From positions 1 through 60,101 of the forward strand of contig CAZJXD010000018.1 in NCBI GenBank assembly GCA_964549945.1: a stretch of DNA of 60,101 bases, written 5' to 3'. Below the pieces are notes generated by a model. That model saw nothing but the letters and a program-made list of their open reading frames with translations. It was not told the DNA's origin and ran no database searches. Origin of the DNA: B25-G16 sp964549945. Its GTDB lineage: Bacteria > Desulfobacterota > DSM-4660 > Desulfatiglandales > B25-G16. Shown here piece by piece: positions 35,270-44,539 of the stretch (the stretch's first letter is position 1; every line of letters begins with the position of its first letter). Position numbers and translations under genes: made by a program.

Positions 35270-35306
35270 TTTTTGCAGCTTTTAGCTTTTTGAAATTACA
35301 TGGTGA

Positions 35307-35497
35307 ATGAGCATGGGGATGTCTTTTTTTATCTCATGCCCTATAATGAATGCACAGGCAGACCCCGATAAATCGGGGCACCGACCGCCATGTCGTATCA
35401 TAGTCAAATCCGCGTTGCGCGTGTGCCCCGATTTACGGGGCACGCTGAGGCCCCCTGTTGAAGGGCATGGAGTAAAAAAAGACATCCCCATGCTCAT
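35307..35497. mobile_element. 191-bp MITE-like element with 36-bp inverted ends, between iorA and iorB
   Basis: Ends 35307-35342 and 35462-35497 are inverted copies with two mismatches in 36. Two internal hairpins are visible: CCCCGAT-AA-ATCGGGG (near 35363) and GTGCCCCG-ATTTA-CGGGGCAC (near 35422). No transposase or coding frame is inside. Its right end matches the window's first 50 bases, and its core matches the element at 7474-7688. It splits what should be a compact iorA-iorB operon. Confidence 0.8.
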
Positions 35498-35589
35498 GCG
35501 TCTCACCAAGGGAAACTATGTGGCCTTCACTAAAGGCCAGGATTGGTTTTCAAAGACCTAACATGCTATCAATCTGCAATGTACAATCT

Positions 35590-37440
35590 TCACTTCTTCA
35601 ATGGCATAATGGCATTCTCAGGGCAGATCTGCGCACACACCGTGCAGCCGATGCAAAGGCTCTCGCTTATCATCGTCCTGCCCTTTTCAATATACATCGC
35701 GGGACATGCCAAAAGATTGATGCAATCCATACGCTTCTTGCATTTCTCCTGGTTGACGTAAAAGGGCCTGGTCCTTTTGGCCTTCTTGATAGCCCTCGCA
35801 AACAGGGGACAGAGCTCCTTTGATATGATAACCGAGATGCCCTCAAATTCCTTTGCTGCCTGTGCTGCGGCGATTGCCTTCTTCACCTGAAGGGGGTTCA
35901 CCACCTCAACATGTTCAACGCCGAGACCTCGTACTACCGACTCGATGGAGAGCGGTTTCGTGGCTACACCCATGGGAGCGGTATCCACCCCAGGATGGGG
36001 TTGGTGCCCCGTCATGGCGGTTGTTCCATTGTCGAGGATCACCATGGTGAAGTTATGATTGTTATGAACGGCATTGATCAGGGCGGGAATACCCGCGTGA
36101 AAGAAGGTTGAATCACCGATAAAGGCAACCACCTTTTGATCCGTTGCCGCCGCGAAACCACACGAGCTTCCCACCGAACCACCCATGCATATGACGATAT
36201 CGGCCGTAGACAGGGGAGGGAGTACGCCCAGGGTGTAACAGCCGATGTCCGAGGGATAAATGGCGTCGGGGCCGTACACCTGTTTTATCGCATAGTACAT
36301 GGCCCTGTGGGGGCACCCGGCGCAGAGGTTGGGGGGCCTCCCGGGAATCTCGGGAACCTCGCTCGTATCTACCATCACGGGCGAGGTATCGGGAACACCG
36401 AAATAGGAGGCAATGGTCTTACGGACCATGCCCGGATCGTACTCGTAGAGCCTCGTTAAAAGGCCCTCTCCCTTGCCCTTGATGGGGATCCCTATCCCCT
36501 TTGACTGTGCAATCGACCTGATCTCGTTTTCCATCACAGGTTCAAGTTCTTCAACGACCAGCACGCTGTCCACGTTGCGCAGGAATCTCTCGATCATCCT
36601 CTCGGGCATGGGATAGGAAAAGCCAAGCCTCAGGATCGTGACCTTCTCCCCGATACCCAGATCCTTCACCGCATCCCGAACATAGTTCATGCTCACGCCG
36701 TTGGTCACTATGCCCCATTTTCCGTTGCCAATAACCTGATTATATTCAGAGTTCTCTGAGAGCTCCCATGCCCGGTCATATTTCTCCAGAAGTATCCTGT
36801 GCAGGTTCCTTGAAACAGCAGGGATCGCCACATAGTGAAAGGGATCCTTCTTGAAGAAACCCTTGGGCTTCATTCCCCTTTTCGGCCCGAACTTCACCGC
36901 ACCTCTCAGGTGATTGAGCCTTGTGGTGGTCCTCAGGATAACGGGCAGCTTCAATTGCTCGGAGATATCAAAGGCGGCTATGGTCATATCCTTCATCTCT
37001 TGAGCATTTACAGGCTCTATCATGGGCAGCCCCGACAACCTTGCGTAGTACCTGTTATCCTGCTCATTCTGGCTTGAGAAGAGATACGGATCATCGGCAT
37101 TGATCACCACCATGCCCGCATCCACACCTAGGTAGGCCATGGTCATGAGTGCATCGGAGGCGACATTCATCCCCACATGCTTCATGGTGACGATGCTTCG
37201 TACGCCTGAGACAGCCGCACCTGCCGCCACCTCCAGCGCCACCTTCTCGTTGGTGGAATACTCAAAGTAGAATCCAGCCTCCTGATAAAGGGTAAAAAAG
37301 GTGTCTGGAATCTCCGATGATGGGGTACCGGGATAACAGCTCGCGAGGCCAATGCCCGCTTCTATCGCACCCCTCGCAATTGCCTCGTTGCCCAGAAGCA
37401 GCATCTCCTTGCCCGGAGAATCTTCAAGTAACTTGTGCAT
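35590..37440 (-). CDS. iorA: Indolepyruvate:ferredoxin oxidoreductase, alpha subunit
   Basis: 616 residues. The N-terminal pyrimidine-binding domain starts EMLLLGNEAIARGAIEAG; the TPP-binding domain follows PNLCAGCPHRAMYYAIKQ, with GDSTFFHAG and NHNFTMVILDNGTTAMTG. The C-terminus carries ferredoxin-like cysteines, CKKRMDCINLLACP and CIGCTVCAQICP, for two [4Fe-4S] clusters. It binds thiamine diphosphate and decarboxylates arylpyruvates with IorB. An acyl-CoA ligase gene upstream on the same strand and a Liv-type transporter nearby fit aromatic or branched-chain acid metabolism. Confidence 0.95.
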   Translation of the reverse strand: MHKLLEDSPGKEMLLLGNEAIARGAIEAGIGLASCYPGTPSSEIPDTFFTLYQEAGFYFEYSTNEKVALEVAAGAAVSGVRSIVTMKHVGMNVASDALMTMAYLGVDAGMVVINADDPYLFSSQNEQDNRYYARLSGLPMIEPVNAQEMKDMTIAAFDISEQLKLPVILRTTTRLNHLRGAVKFGPKRGMKPKGFFKKDPFHYVAIPAVSRNLHRILLEKYDRAWELSENSEYNQVIGNGKWGIVTNGVSMNYVRDAVKDLGIGEKVTILRLGFSYPMPERMIERFLRNVDSVLVVEELEPVMENEIRSIAQSKGIGIPIKGKGEGLLTRLYEYDPGMVRKTIASYFGVPDTSPVMVDTSEVPEIPGRPPNLCAGCPHRAMYYAIKQVYGPDAIYPSDIGCYTLGVLPPLSTADIVICMGGSVGSSCGFAAATDQKVVAFIGDSTFFHAGIPALINAVHNNHNFTMVILDNGTTAMTGHQPHPGVDTAPMGVATKPLSIESVVRGLGVEHVEVVNPLQVKKAIAAAQAAKEFEGISVIISKELCPLFARAIKKAKRTRPFYVNQEKCKKRMDCINLLACPAMYIEKGRTMISESLCIGCTVCAQICPENAIMPLKK

Positions 37441-37471
37441 GTTCCTGCTCGCTCTTAAGATTAATTATTTC

Positions 37472-37481
37472 TATAGCTATA
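37472..37481. promoter_or_regulatory. Palindrome upstream of iorA
   Basis: TATAGCTATA, perfect. It lies about 32 bases before the iorA start (minus strand). On the minus strand TTGACA near 37520 could be a -35 box. A related inverted repeat lies upstream of the acyl-CoA ligase (39214-39232). Confidence 0.35.
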
Positions 37482-37561
37482 ATACAAGCAGTTTGATAAA
37501 TTTTTAAAAGCAGTATTGTCAACACAAATTGGGGATTTTCATCCAAAAGAATTGCTTCAGC

Positions 37562-39136
37562 TTATGTAACCATGAAGCGCTCCCTTCCCCCTCCGTAGAG
37601 CGCCCTTAGCTTTGGTTTCTCTATCTTGCCGGTGGGATTCCGGGGCACGTCTCCAAAGACGATCTTCCGGGGCCTCTTGTAGCGGGGGAGCTGTTCGCAG
37701 AACTTCTCCACCTCTTCCTGGCTCATCTCCTTGCCAGGCTTTACCCTGATGACAGCCAACACGATCTCACCGAGCCTCTCGTCGGGGATGCCGATAACCG
37801 CGGCATCCTGGACCTTGCTGTTGCTCATAAGGAAGGCCTCTATCTCCACCGGAAAGATATTCTCGCCCCCGGTGATAATCACATCCTTTTTCCTTTCAAC
37901 CAGCCAGATGAAACCATCCTCGTCCATCCTGGCCATATCCCCTGTCAAAAGCCATCCGTGATAGATGGTCTGAGCCGTTGCTTCCGGGTTCTTGTAGTAC
38001 TCCTTCATCACCCCCGGCCCCTTTACCATGAGTTCACCCACCTCCCCCTGAGGCACGGGGTTCCTGTTTTCGTCCACGATCCAGGTCTCCCAGTCAAACC
38101 CGGGCACGCCTATGGCGCCCACCTTGTGCATGTTTTCCATCCCGAGGTGGACACATCCCGGCCCCGTGGACTCGCTTAATCCGTAGTTGGTGTCATAGTC
38201 ATGATGGGGAAAGGTCTTTTTCCAGTTTTTTATCAGGCTCGGTGGCACCGGCTGGGCGCCGATATGCATCAATCTCCATTGATCCAACCTATAATCCGAG
38301 AGCCTCACATCCCCATTTTCTATCGCCAGGAGAATATCCTGAGCCCATGGCACCAGCAGCCACACGATGGTCACCCTTTCCTCTGAGACCGCCTCCAGTA
38401 TCCACCGGGGTTTCACCCCCTTGAGAATGACGGCCCTTGAGCCAACGATAAAGCTTCCAAACCAGTGCATCTTCGCACCGGTATGGTAGAGCGGTGGAAT
38501 ACAGAGGAAATTGTCTCCATGTGTCTGATTATGATGCCGATTCTCCACGATACAGGCCGCCTCAAGATTTCTATGGGTTAAGAGGATCGGCTTCGGGGTG
38601 CCGGTCGTCCCTGAGGTGAAATAAAGGCCCGCCTCATCCTCAATGCGTACCGCAACCTCGGGTTCCACCGGGGAGCTGTATCGCAACACGTCTTCATATT
38701 TTTCGGCATAATCCGGCCTTGCCTCATCCGGCCCCACAAAGAAATAATCCTGCACCGTCGCAAGATCGCCCCTTATCGCATTGATCCTGTCGATAAATTC
38801 CTCTCCATAGATCATCGCCTTGCCTTCGGCAATCCCCGCACACAGTTTTATATCATCGGCGGAAAACCTGAAATTCAATGGCACCGCCCATGCACCGGCC
38901 CTTAGGATTCCAAAGTATGCGGGAAGCCACTCGATGCAGTTCATCATGAGATGCACCACCTTATCGCCTTTTTTGATGCCCCTGGAAATAAGGGCATTGG
39001 CGAACCTGTTGGCCTGCTCATCGAACTGCTTCCAGCTGAGCTCAATCCGGCTGTCTTTCTCCGGCTCCCGTTCTATAAGGGCAACCTCGGTGCCATACAT
39101 CCTGGCATTCCGCGCTAAGATATCCCCTAAAAGCAT
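37562..39136 (-). CDS. AMP-dependent acyl-CoA ligase
   Basis: About 524 residues from ATG 39136, which has GGGAGGG about 7 nt upstream; an open extension to 39193 lacks a ribosome site. ANL-superfamily motifs: YFTSGTTGTPKPILLTHRN (phosphate loop), NYGLSESTGPG (adenine pocket), GWLLTGDMARMDEDGFIWLVERKKD (hinge), and the catalytic lysine in RNPTGKIEKPKLR. It activates a carboxylic acid with ATP and CoA. Sequence alone does not tell fatty from aromatic acids; neighbouring iorAB and liv genes favour arylacetic or branched acids. It is divergent from the Liv operon. Confidence 0.9.
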   Translation of the reverse strand: MLLGDILARNARMYGTEVALIEREPEKDSRIELSWKQFDEQANRFANALISRGIKKGDKVVHLMMNCIEWLPAYFGILRAGAWAVPLNFRFSADDIKLCAGIAEGKAMIYGEEFIDRINAIRGDLATVQDYFFVGPDEARPDYAEKYEDVLRYSSPVEPEVAVRIEDEAGLYFTSGTTGTPKPILLTHRNLEAACIVENRHHNQTHGDNFLCIPPLYHTGAKMHWFGSFIVGSRAVILKGVKPRWILEAVSEERVTIVWLLVPWAQDILLAIENGDVRLSDYRLDQWRLMHIGAQPVPPSLIKNWKKTFPHHDYDTNYGLSESTGPGCVHLGMENMHKVGAIGVPGFDWETWIVDENRNPVPQGEVGELMVKGPGVMKEYYKNPEATAQTIYHGWLLTGDMARMDEDGFIWLVERKKDVIITGGENIFPVEIEAFLMSNSKVQDAAVIGIPDERLGEIVLAVIRVKPGKEMSQEEVEKFCEQLPRYKRPRKIVFGDVPRNPTGKIEKPKLRALYGGGRERFMVT

Positions 39137-39194
39137 CCTTCGCCCTCCCGCCGCTTTTTTTGCTTTTTTTCTTGGCGAAAATATTTTATACAAA

Positions 39195-39232
39195 TAACTA
39201 GTTACTGAAAATTATAGCTACGTCATAGCTAT
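39195..39232. promoter_or_regulatory. Operator-like palindromes in the ligase/Liv divergent region
   Basis: TAACTAGTTA (39195-39204) and ATAGCTA-CGTCA-TAGCTAT (39214-39232), both perfect inverted repeats, lie 60-95 bases upstream of the ligase ATG. They are typical in size of TetR- or MarR-type sites; no regulator gene is nearby. Confidence 0.45.
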
Positions 39233-39396
39233 TATATAACTACTAAAAGAAAGTCAAGCAATCTTATTCGCTATCACCTTTATGATAACATCATATATGC
39301 GGCCTGATAATGATTCTGTTTTCGCGGCCCCTTCTTTGCGTAATTCTTTCATCTGGGATAATTCCATACAATTGTATAATTTAGGAAACACCGGAA

Positions 39397-39425
39397 TTGT
39401 CAATAAGAAAAATTAATGCTATCAA
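39397..39425 (+). promoter_or_regulatory. Possible sigma-70 promoter of the Liv operon
   Basis: TTGTCA (39397-39402), 17-nt spacer, TATCAA (39420-39425), 115 bases before the binding-protein gene. Confidence 0.35.
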
Positions 39426-39449
39426 TATCCTAGCTTCACAGCCGATGAG

Positions 39450-39475
39450 GGTAACATGGAGGTCACGATGTTACC
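39450..39475 (+). promoter_or_regulatory. Leader hairpin before the Liv binding-protein gene
   Basis: GGTAACAT / ATGTTACC, 8-bp perfect stem with a 10-nt loop, followed by aaagggtgccctttttaa (39480-39497), which could form a small T-tailed stem. Possible attenuator or protein-binding site. Confidence 0.4.
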
Positions 39476-39540
39476 TTGAAAGGGTGCCCTTTTTAAGCAA
39501 GGCATTAATCTAATAATCCTTTAACAAAGGGGGTGTAGTG

Positions 39541-40740
39541 ATGCGCAAGGTATTTATTCTTTTACTCGTCGCCGGGTTTATTTATTTTGGTATGGCCTCA
39601 TTTGCATGGGCAAGGCCAATAAAGGCGGGAGCTATCATAAACCTCACGGGGCCCGCTTCAAGTTGGGGCCAGTTCCATGCCAAGGGCCATAAAGACTATA
39701 TCAGGTATATAAACGAGGTACAGGGAGGAGTCGGAGGCAACAAGATAGAACTCACCGTAGTGGACCATGCCTACAAGGTTCCCGAGGCGATCAAGTACGT
39801 GAAGAAGTTCTGCACCGCCGACAAGATGGACATCATCGCCACATGGGATGCGGGCTCCGGGATTATGTGCAAGCCGATCATCCAGAAATACAAGACTCCT
39901 AACATCAATTATTCCACCTATCAGGGGATCCTCCAGCCTCCAGTGGACTATGCCTATCTGCCCTTTGGAAGCTACATCATGGATAGCTACGCGGTCTTAG
40001 AGTATATCCGTACCATCCATCCGGGAAGAGAGGCTCCAAAGGTAGGTCTCTTGACTTACAACAACGCCTATGGGAAGTCCATCCATGCCCCGAGCCAGGA
40101 ATATGCTCAAAAACACGGGATCAAGATAGTCGCCATTGAGCAGTTCCCTCCCACAAGCCTTGATCTCAACACCGAATGTCTCAGGCTCAAGGAGGCGGGA
40201 GCGGAATACATCTTCATGCAGTGCCTTCCCTCCGCCATCATCATGGCCCTTCAAGCCGCGGATAGGGTTGGCCTGGATGTGCCCTTCTTCGGGACATGGA
40301 CATCAACGGATCCGGATTTCTTCCCGAGAGGCAAGGGCCTGATAAGGGATCGGATGCATATGGAGTTCCCGGGATGCCTCCCCGTTGATGGGAGTCCGGG
40401 TATCAAGCTCATGGAAACGCTGTGGAATCGGTACAAGACAGTAGACAAATTCGACGCCTCTTACTGGGAAGGCGTCGTCGTTGCCTCGCTTATGGTGAGG
40501 GCATTCCAGAGGGCCAATGAGAAATTCGGAGAGGTAAATAGCGAGACCATAAACGACGCCCTCGAGACGTTCAGGGATGAGGATTTCGGCGGCCTCATGC
40601 CCAATATTACTTACACCAAAGAAGACCACAGCGCCTCATTTACCGGACGGATCGTAAAGATTCATGAAGACTCCACCTACACACCGCTCACGAACTTCTT
40701 TGTGCCCGGAAAGGAACGGATCATGCTGCTGAAGAGATAG
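39541..40740 (+). CDS. livK: Branched-chain-type ABC transporter substrate-binding protein
   Basis: About 399 residues from ATG 39541, with AAAGGGGGTG just upstream. The signal peptide (about 1-25) ends in FAWARP. The mature part is a type-I periplasmic binding protein: IKAGAIINLTGPASSWGQFH, then YVKKFCTADKMDIIATWDAG and VGLLTYNNAYGKS. In this family ligands range from leucine and isoleucine to aromatic acids, amides and urea. The liv genes downstream and an acyl-CoA ligase inside the operon suggest a carboxylic acid rather than an amino acid as ligand. The gene symbol refers to family, not proven specificity. Confidence 0.88.
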   Translation: MRKVFILLLVAGFIYFGMASFAWARPIKAGAIINLTGPASSWGQFHAKGHKDYIRYINEVQGGVGGNKIELTVVDHAYKVPEAIKYVKKFCTADKMDIIATWDAGSGIMCKPIIQKYKTPNINYSTYQGILQPPVDYAYLPFGSYIMDSYAVLEYIRTIHPGREAPKVGLLTYNNAYGKSIHAPSQEYAQKHGIKIVAIEQFPPTSLDLNTECLRLKEAGAEYIFMQCLPSAIIMALQAADRVGLDVPFFGTWTSTDPDFFPRGKGLIRDRMHMEFPGCLPVDGSPGIKLMETLWNRYKTVDKFDASYWEGVVVASLMVRAFQRANEKFGEVNSETINDALETFRDEDFGGLMPNITYTKEDHSASFTGRIVKIHEDSTYTPLTNFFVPGKERIMLLKR

Positions 40741-40743
40741 CAC

Positions 40744-41571
40744 ATGAAGGCGTTTCGCGGTCAGCCTAGTATCTTCGCCTCCAGAAAGCCCGAGGAAAAC
40801 AGGGCTGATCTGGAGGTGAAGAACCTCTCGTTATATTTCGGGGGGGTTATCGCCCTTGATACGGTCGATGTATCGGTAAAGACTGGTGAGCTGTTAGCAA
40901 TCATCGGCCCAAACGGGGCCGGCAAGACCAGCCTGCTGAATTCCATCACGGGATACTACAGGCCGCAGAAGGGCACCATGACCTTCAACGGGCAGGATAT
41001 CTTTCGCATGTCAACCCACCACCTTACCGCTCTTGGCATCGGGAGAACATTTCAGAACATCGAGCTCTTCCCTGGAATCAGTGTTCTTTCGAATATGCTT
41101 TTAGCTAGGCACATCCACACCAACTATGGGGTTGCAAAGGCCTCTGTCTACTCTGCGTCGGTAAAAAGGGCAGAAGTTCACCACCGCGAGGTCTTAGAGG
41201 AGTTGATCGATTTCCTTGAGATGCAAGCGATCAGAAAGAAACCAGTCGGCTCCCTGCCCTATGGCCTGAGGAAAAGGGTTGAGCTTGGAAGGGCCTTGGC
41301 ATTGGAACCAAAGCTTCTGCTTCTGGATGAACCCTTCGCCGGCATGACCCTTGAGGAAAAGGAAGACATGGTTCGATTTCTCGTTGAGCTCAACGAGGGA
41401 TGGGGCCAGACTATAATCCTCGTAGAGCACGATATGTCGGTGGTGATGAGCATTTCTCAAAGGATTGTAGTTCTCGATTTTGGCAAGAAGATCACAGAGG
41501 GCTCGCCGGAGATGGTGCAAGGCCATCCCCAGGTAATCAAGGCTTACCTGGGAGACGCGGTAAAAATTTGA
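40744..41571 (+). CDS. livG: ABC transporter ATP-binding protein LivG
   Basis: 275 residues. Walker A GPNGAGKTSLLN, signature LPYGLRKRVELGRALA (the usual L-S-G-G-x is replaced by LPYGLR, as in LivG proteins), Walker B LLLLDEPFAGM, and the LivG-specific YRPQKGTMTFNGQDI and NLLLARH-like region (NMLLARHIHTNYG). It energises uptake with LivF. The stop is followed directly by a heptamer array that fills the gap to the ligase gene. Confidence 0.95.
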   Translation: MKAFRGQPSIFASRKPEENRADLEVKNLSLYFGGVIALDTVDVSVKTGELLAIIGPNGAGKTSLLNSITGYYRPQKGTMTFNGQDIFRMSTHHLTALGIGRTFQNIELFPGISVLSNMLLARHIHTNYGVAKASVYSASVKRAEVHHREVLEELIDFLEMQAIRKKPVGSLPYGLRKRVELGRALALEPKLLLLDEPFAGMTLEEKEDMVRFLVELNEGWGQTIILVEHDMSVVMSISQRIVVLDFGKKITEGSPEMVQGHPQVIKAYLGDAVKI

Positions 41572-41575
41572 GGCA

Positions 41576-41659
41576 ATTGAGTATTGACCATTGAATATTG
41601 AAGATAATCTATCCTTAAATTTTGAATATTCAATGCTCAATCGAAAATCGAAAATTACA
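41576..41659. repeat. Heptamer array filling the livG-ligase gap (12 units)
   Basis: Twelve units in unbroken phase: attgagt, attgacc, attgaat, attgaag, ataatct, atcctta, aattttg, aatattc, aatgctc, aatcgaa, aatcgaa, aattaca. It starts 5 bases after the livG stop and ends 12 bases before the next start codon. Confidence 0.85.
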
Positions 41660-41670
41660 AAAGGTCGAGA

Positions 41671-43614
41671 TTGGAAAAAATAGAACGCCTCGACGAGTAC
41701 ACCCTATCCACCCTCACCCAATTCACTCTGCCACAGATGTTGGAAAAGCAGGCGGAGGAGTTCGGTTCAAAAAGGATCGCGGTCAGGGAAAAAAACTTCG
41801 GTATATGGCAGGCATATACATGGGATGATTATCTTCAGTATACAAAAAAGGTGGCCCTGGGATTGGCGGCCCTAGGGCTCAGAAGGGGTGAAAATATCGG
41901 CATTATCACCAACAATCACCCCGAATGGCTCTTTACCGAACTCGGAGCCCAGGCCCTCGGGGTAGTGACCCTGAATCTATTTACCTCAGCGGTGGCCAAG
42001 GAACTCGCCTTTGGTCTAGGTCGTGTGCAAACGGTCTTTGTAATCGCCGAGGATCAGGAACAGGTTGACAAGCTGCTGGAGGTGAAGGGGGAGCTCTCCT
42101 TTGTCAAGAAGATTATCTATATCGACCCTACCGGCATGAGGACCTACACCGATGATCCCTGGCTGATGAGCTTTCAAGAGCTTCTCGAGCTCGGTGGTGA
42201 TTTCGATGGGGAAAGCCCGACTTACTTCGATGATGAGTTGCGCAAGGGAAAGCCCCATGAGACGGCCCTGATGATTATGACCTCCGGCACTACCGGCCTT
42301 CCAAAACTCACCATGATCGCCCATGAAAATTTCCTTGAGATGGCCAGGAAATGGCTTGAGACTGCCCCAATCGGTATTGGAGATAACTGGATATCGATTA
42401 CCCCGCCGGCATGGATAGTAGACCAGATGTGGGGGATGGGGATAACTCTCTCAGGCGGAATGGTCATGAACTTTCCCGAGACCCTGGAGACTGTCGTAGA
42501 AGACTTTCGGGAGATCGGGCCGACCGTTATCGTGACGGCATCGAGGTTCTGGGAAGAACTCGCCTCGAAGATCAGGGTGAAGATCAGCGACTCCGGCTTT
42601 ATCAAGCGCTTTCTCTATCATGCCAGCATGAAGATCGGAGGAGCGGTCGTTGATCGTGAATCCAGGAAATTGCCTGTGCCCGTGCACCTCCGATTCCTCT
42701 ATTGGATGGCGACTCACGTCATGTACAGGCCCCTTATGGACAGGGTGGGCTGTCTTCAGTTCAGGGGTGCCTATACAGGAGGGCACCCTATAAGCCCTGA
42801 TGTAATCCGATTCTTCAGGGCCAGCGGTTTAAACCTCAAGCAATGCTATGGGCTTACCGAGGCGGGCGGCATATTCCAGGTCCAGCCGGATGATGAGGTT
42901 AAGTTAGAGACCGTGGGGGTGCCGCTGCCGCGAACTGAGGTGAAGATCGCGGAAGACCAGGAGGTCCTCGTTAAAAGCAAGTCGAACTTCGTGGGATATT
43001 ACCAGGATGAGGAGGAGACAAAAAAGGCATTCAACGATGACGGCTGGCTCCACACCGGGGATGCCGGCTACATCGACGAGGACGGACATCTGCTTATCAT
43101 CGGCAGGAAAGAAGAGATCATGAGGACCAGGGATGGAGAGGCCTTTTCTCCTGACTTCATCGAGACGAGGCTTAAGTTCAGCCCCTATATCAATGAGGCG
43201 GTAATCTTCGGCGAAGGCCAGCCCTTTATCACCGCATTTATCAATATCGATTTCGGAAATGTGGGCAACTGGGCGGAGGATAGAAAGATACCGTACACCA
43301 CCTATACGGACCTCTCTCAGCGGCCCGAGGTAGAGAATCTCATCAGAGGTGAGATCAAGGAGGTAAACAAACAGCTGCCGCAACCAATGCAACTGGTACA
43401 TTTCATCCTTCTCTATAAGCTGCTCGATGCAGATGATGAGGAGTTAACCCGGACCGGGAAGGTGAGGAGGAAGTTCGTGTTTCAACAGTACAAGGACCTG
43501 ATCGATGCCATGTATTCCGATAAAAGGGAGTTGGCGGTTACCGGTCAGGTGAAGTATCGAGATGGACATGTTGGCACCATAGAAACCACGGTCAGAATAC
43601 TTGTCGTGGAATAA
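41671..43614 (+). CDS. Long-chain-type acyl-CoA ligase (AMP-forming) within the Liv operon
   Basis: 647 residues, TTG start with AAAGG upstream. The size and motifs are of the FadD15-like group: MIMTSGTTGLPKLTMIAHENF, ISITPPAWIVDQMWG, QCYGLTEAGG, and DDGWLHTGDAGYIDEDGHLLIIGRKEEIM. It would make an acyl-CoA from the acid taken up by the transporter. A ligase gene between livG and livH is a recurring arrangement in anaerobic aromatic- and fatty-acid-degrading Desulfobacterota, where it links uptake to activation (vectorial acylation). Its specificity cannot be read from sequence. Confidence 0.9.
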   Translation: MEKIERLDEYTLSTLTQFTLPQMLEKQAEEFGSKRIAVREKNFGIWQAYTWDDYLQYTKKVALGLAALGLRRGENIGIITNNHPEWLFTELGAQALGVVTLNLFTSAVAKELAFGLGRVQTVFVIAEDQEQVDKLLEVKGELSFVKKIIYIDPTGMRTYTDDPWLMSFQELLELGGDFDGESPTYFDDELRKGKPHETALMIMTSGTTGLPKLTMIAHENFLEMARKWLETAPIGIGDNWISITPPAWIVDQMWGMGITLSGGMVMNFPETLETVVEDFREIGPTVIVTASRFWEELASKIRVKISDSGFIKRFLYHASMKIGGAVVDRESRKLPVPVHLRFLYWMATHVMYRPLMDRVGCLQFRGAYTGGHPISPDVIRFFRASGLNLKQCYGLTEAGGIFQVQPDDEVKLETVGVPLPRTEVKIAEDQEVLVKSKSNFVGYYQDEEETKKAFNDDGWLHTGDAGYIDEDGHLLIIGRKEEIMRTRDGEAFSPDFIETRLKFSPYINEAVIFGEGQPFITAFINIDFGNVGNWAEDRKIPYTTYTDLSQRPEVENLIRGEIKEVNKQLPQPMQLVHFILLYKLLDADDEELTRTGKVRRKFVFQQYKDLIDAMYSDKRELAVTGQVKYRDGHVGTIETTVRILVVE

Positions 43615-43626
43615 GGAGCTGCTTCA

Positions 43627-44505
43627 ATGGATTTTTTCTTGCACTTAGCGATAAACGGCCTCTCGCTCGGCTTTCTCTACGCCCTCGCCGCGTTGGGCTT
43701 TGTCATGATATTCAAATCCAGCAGTGTGCTCAATTTCGCCCACGGCGCATTGATGGCCATAGGCGCCTTTCTGTTCCTCGTGCTCTCAACCTGGGCGAGG
43801 CTGCCCATTTGGCTGGCCTTTCTGCTCACCTTGATCGGCTCCTTCTCGCTCGGGTTTATTATCGAGCGCTTTTTCCTTCGGCCCTTGATCGGTGAGGCGC
43901 TCATCGAGGTCATTATGCTGACCCTGGGGCTCTTCATCATGATCAAGGGGCTGCTGTTGTTCATCTTCGGGGGAGATCTTTACAGCTACCGGGAATTCCT
44001 CCCGCCTGCGCTCACATTCCATTGGGGCGGCATTGAAATTGCAGGGGTGTATGTGGCCGCCTTCATCATAGGTTTGATCTTCCTGGCGCTGTTCGGGTTC
44101 TTCTTTAAATATTCCTCCCAGGGTATCTACATGAGGTCCGTTGCCGATAATCAGCCCGCGGCAATGGCCCTGGGCGTTCACGTGAGGCGGGTATTTGCCC
44201 TCTCGTGGGCCATTGCCGCCCTGGTTGCTGCGATGAGCGGAATCGTGCTCGGCATTATCAATGGGATCAACGTGCACGAGGTGAGCAATATAGGCCTTAA
44301 GGTCTTTCCCGTGGTCATCCTCGGAGGTCTCGACAGCATAGGCGGTGCCATCCTTGGGGGGATTATCATCGGCCTGCTTGAGACCTTTACCGGTGGCTAC
44401 ATCTCAAGCGGCCTCAGGGAAGTCATCCCCTACATTGCGCTCATCATCATATTGTTGATAAAGCCATATGGGCTCTTTGGCCTGGTGGAAATCGAGAGGG
44501 TGTAA
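43627..44505 (+). CDS. livH: Branched-chain-type ABC transporter permease LivH
   Basis: 292 residues with about eight membrane helices. The N-terminus NGLSLGFLYALAALGFVMIF and SSVLNFAHGALMAIGAF are the LivH signature; ILGGLDSIGGAILGGIIIGLLE near the end is the conserved coupling-helix region that meets the ATPases. It pairs with LivM. The gene lies 12 bases after the ligase gene and is followed by a short heptamer array. Confidence 0.95.
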   Translation: MDFFLHLAINGLSLGFLYALAALGFVMIFKSSSVLNFAHGALMAIGAFLFLVLSTWARLPIWLAFLLTLIGSFSLGFIIERFFLRPLIGEALIEVIMLTLGLFIMIKGLLLFIFGGDLYSYREFLPPALTFHWGGIEIAGVYVAAFIIGLIFLALFGFFFKYSSQGIYMRSVADNQPAAMALGVHVRRVFALSWAIAALVAAMSGIVLGIINGINVHEVSNIGLKVFPVVILGGLDSIGGAILGGIIIGLLETFTGGYISSGLREVIPYIALIIILLIKPYGLFGLVEIERV

Positions 44506-44508
44506 TAA

Positions 44509-44529
44509 TCGAAAATTGTCGATTGAAAA
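44509..44529. repeat. Short heptamer array between livH and livM
   Basis: atcgaaa, attgtcg, attgaaa; it fills the 34-base gap up to the livM ribosome site. Confidence 0.6.
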
Positions 44530-44539
44530 GGTGTGAGCG

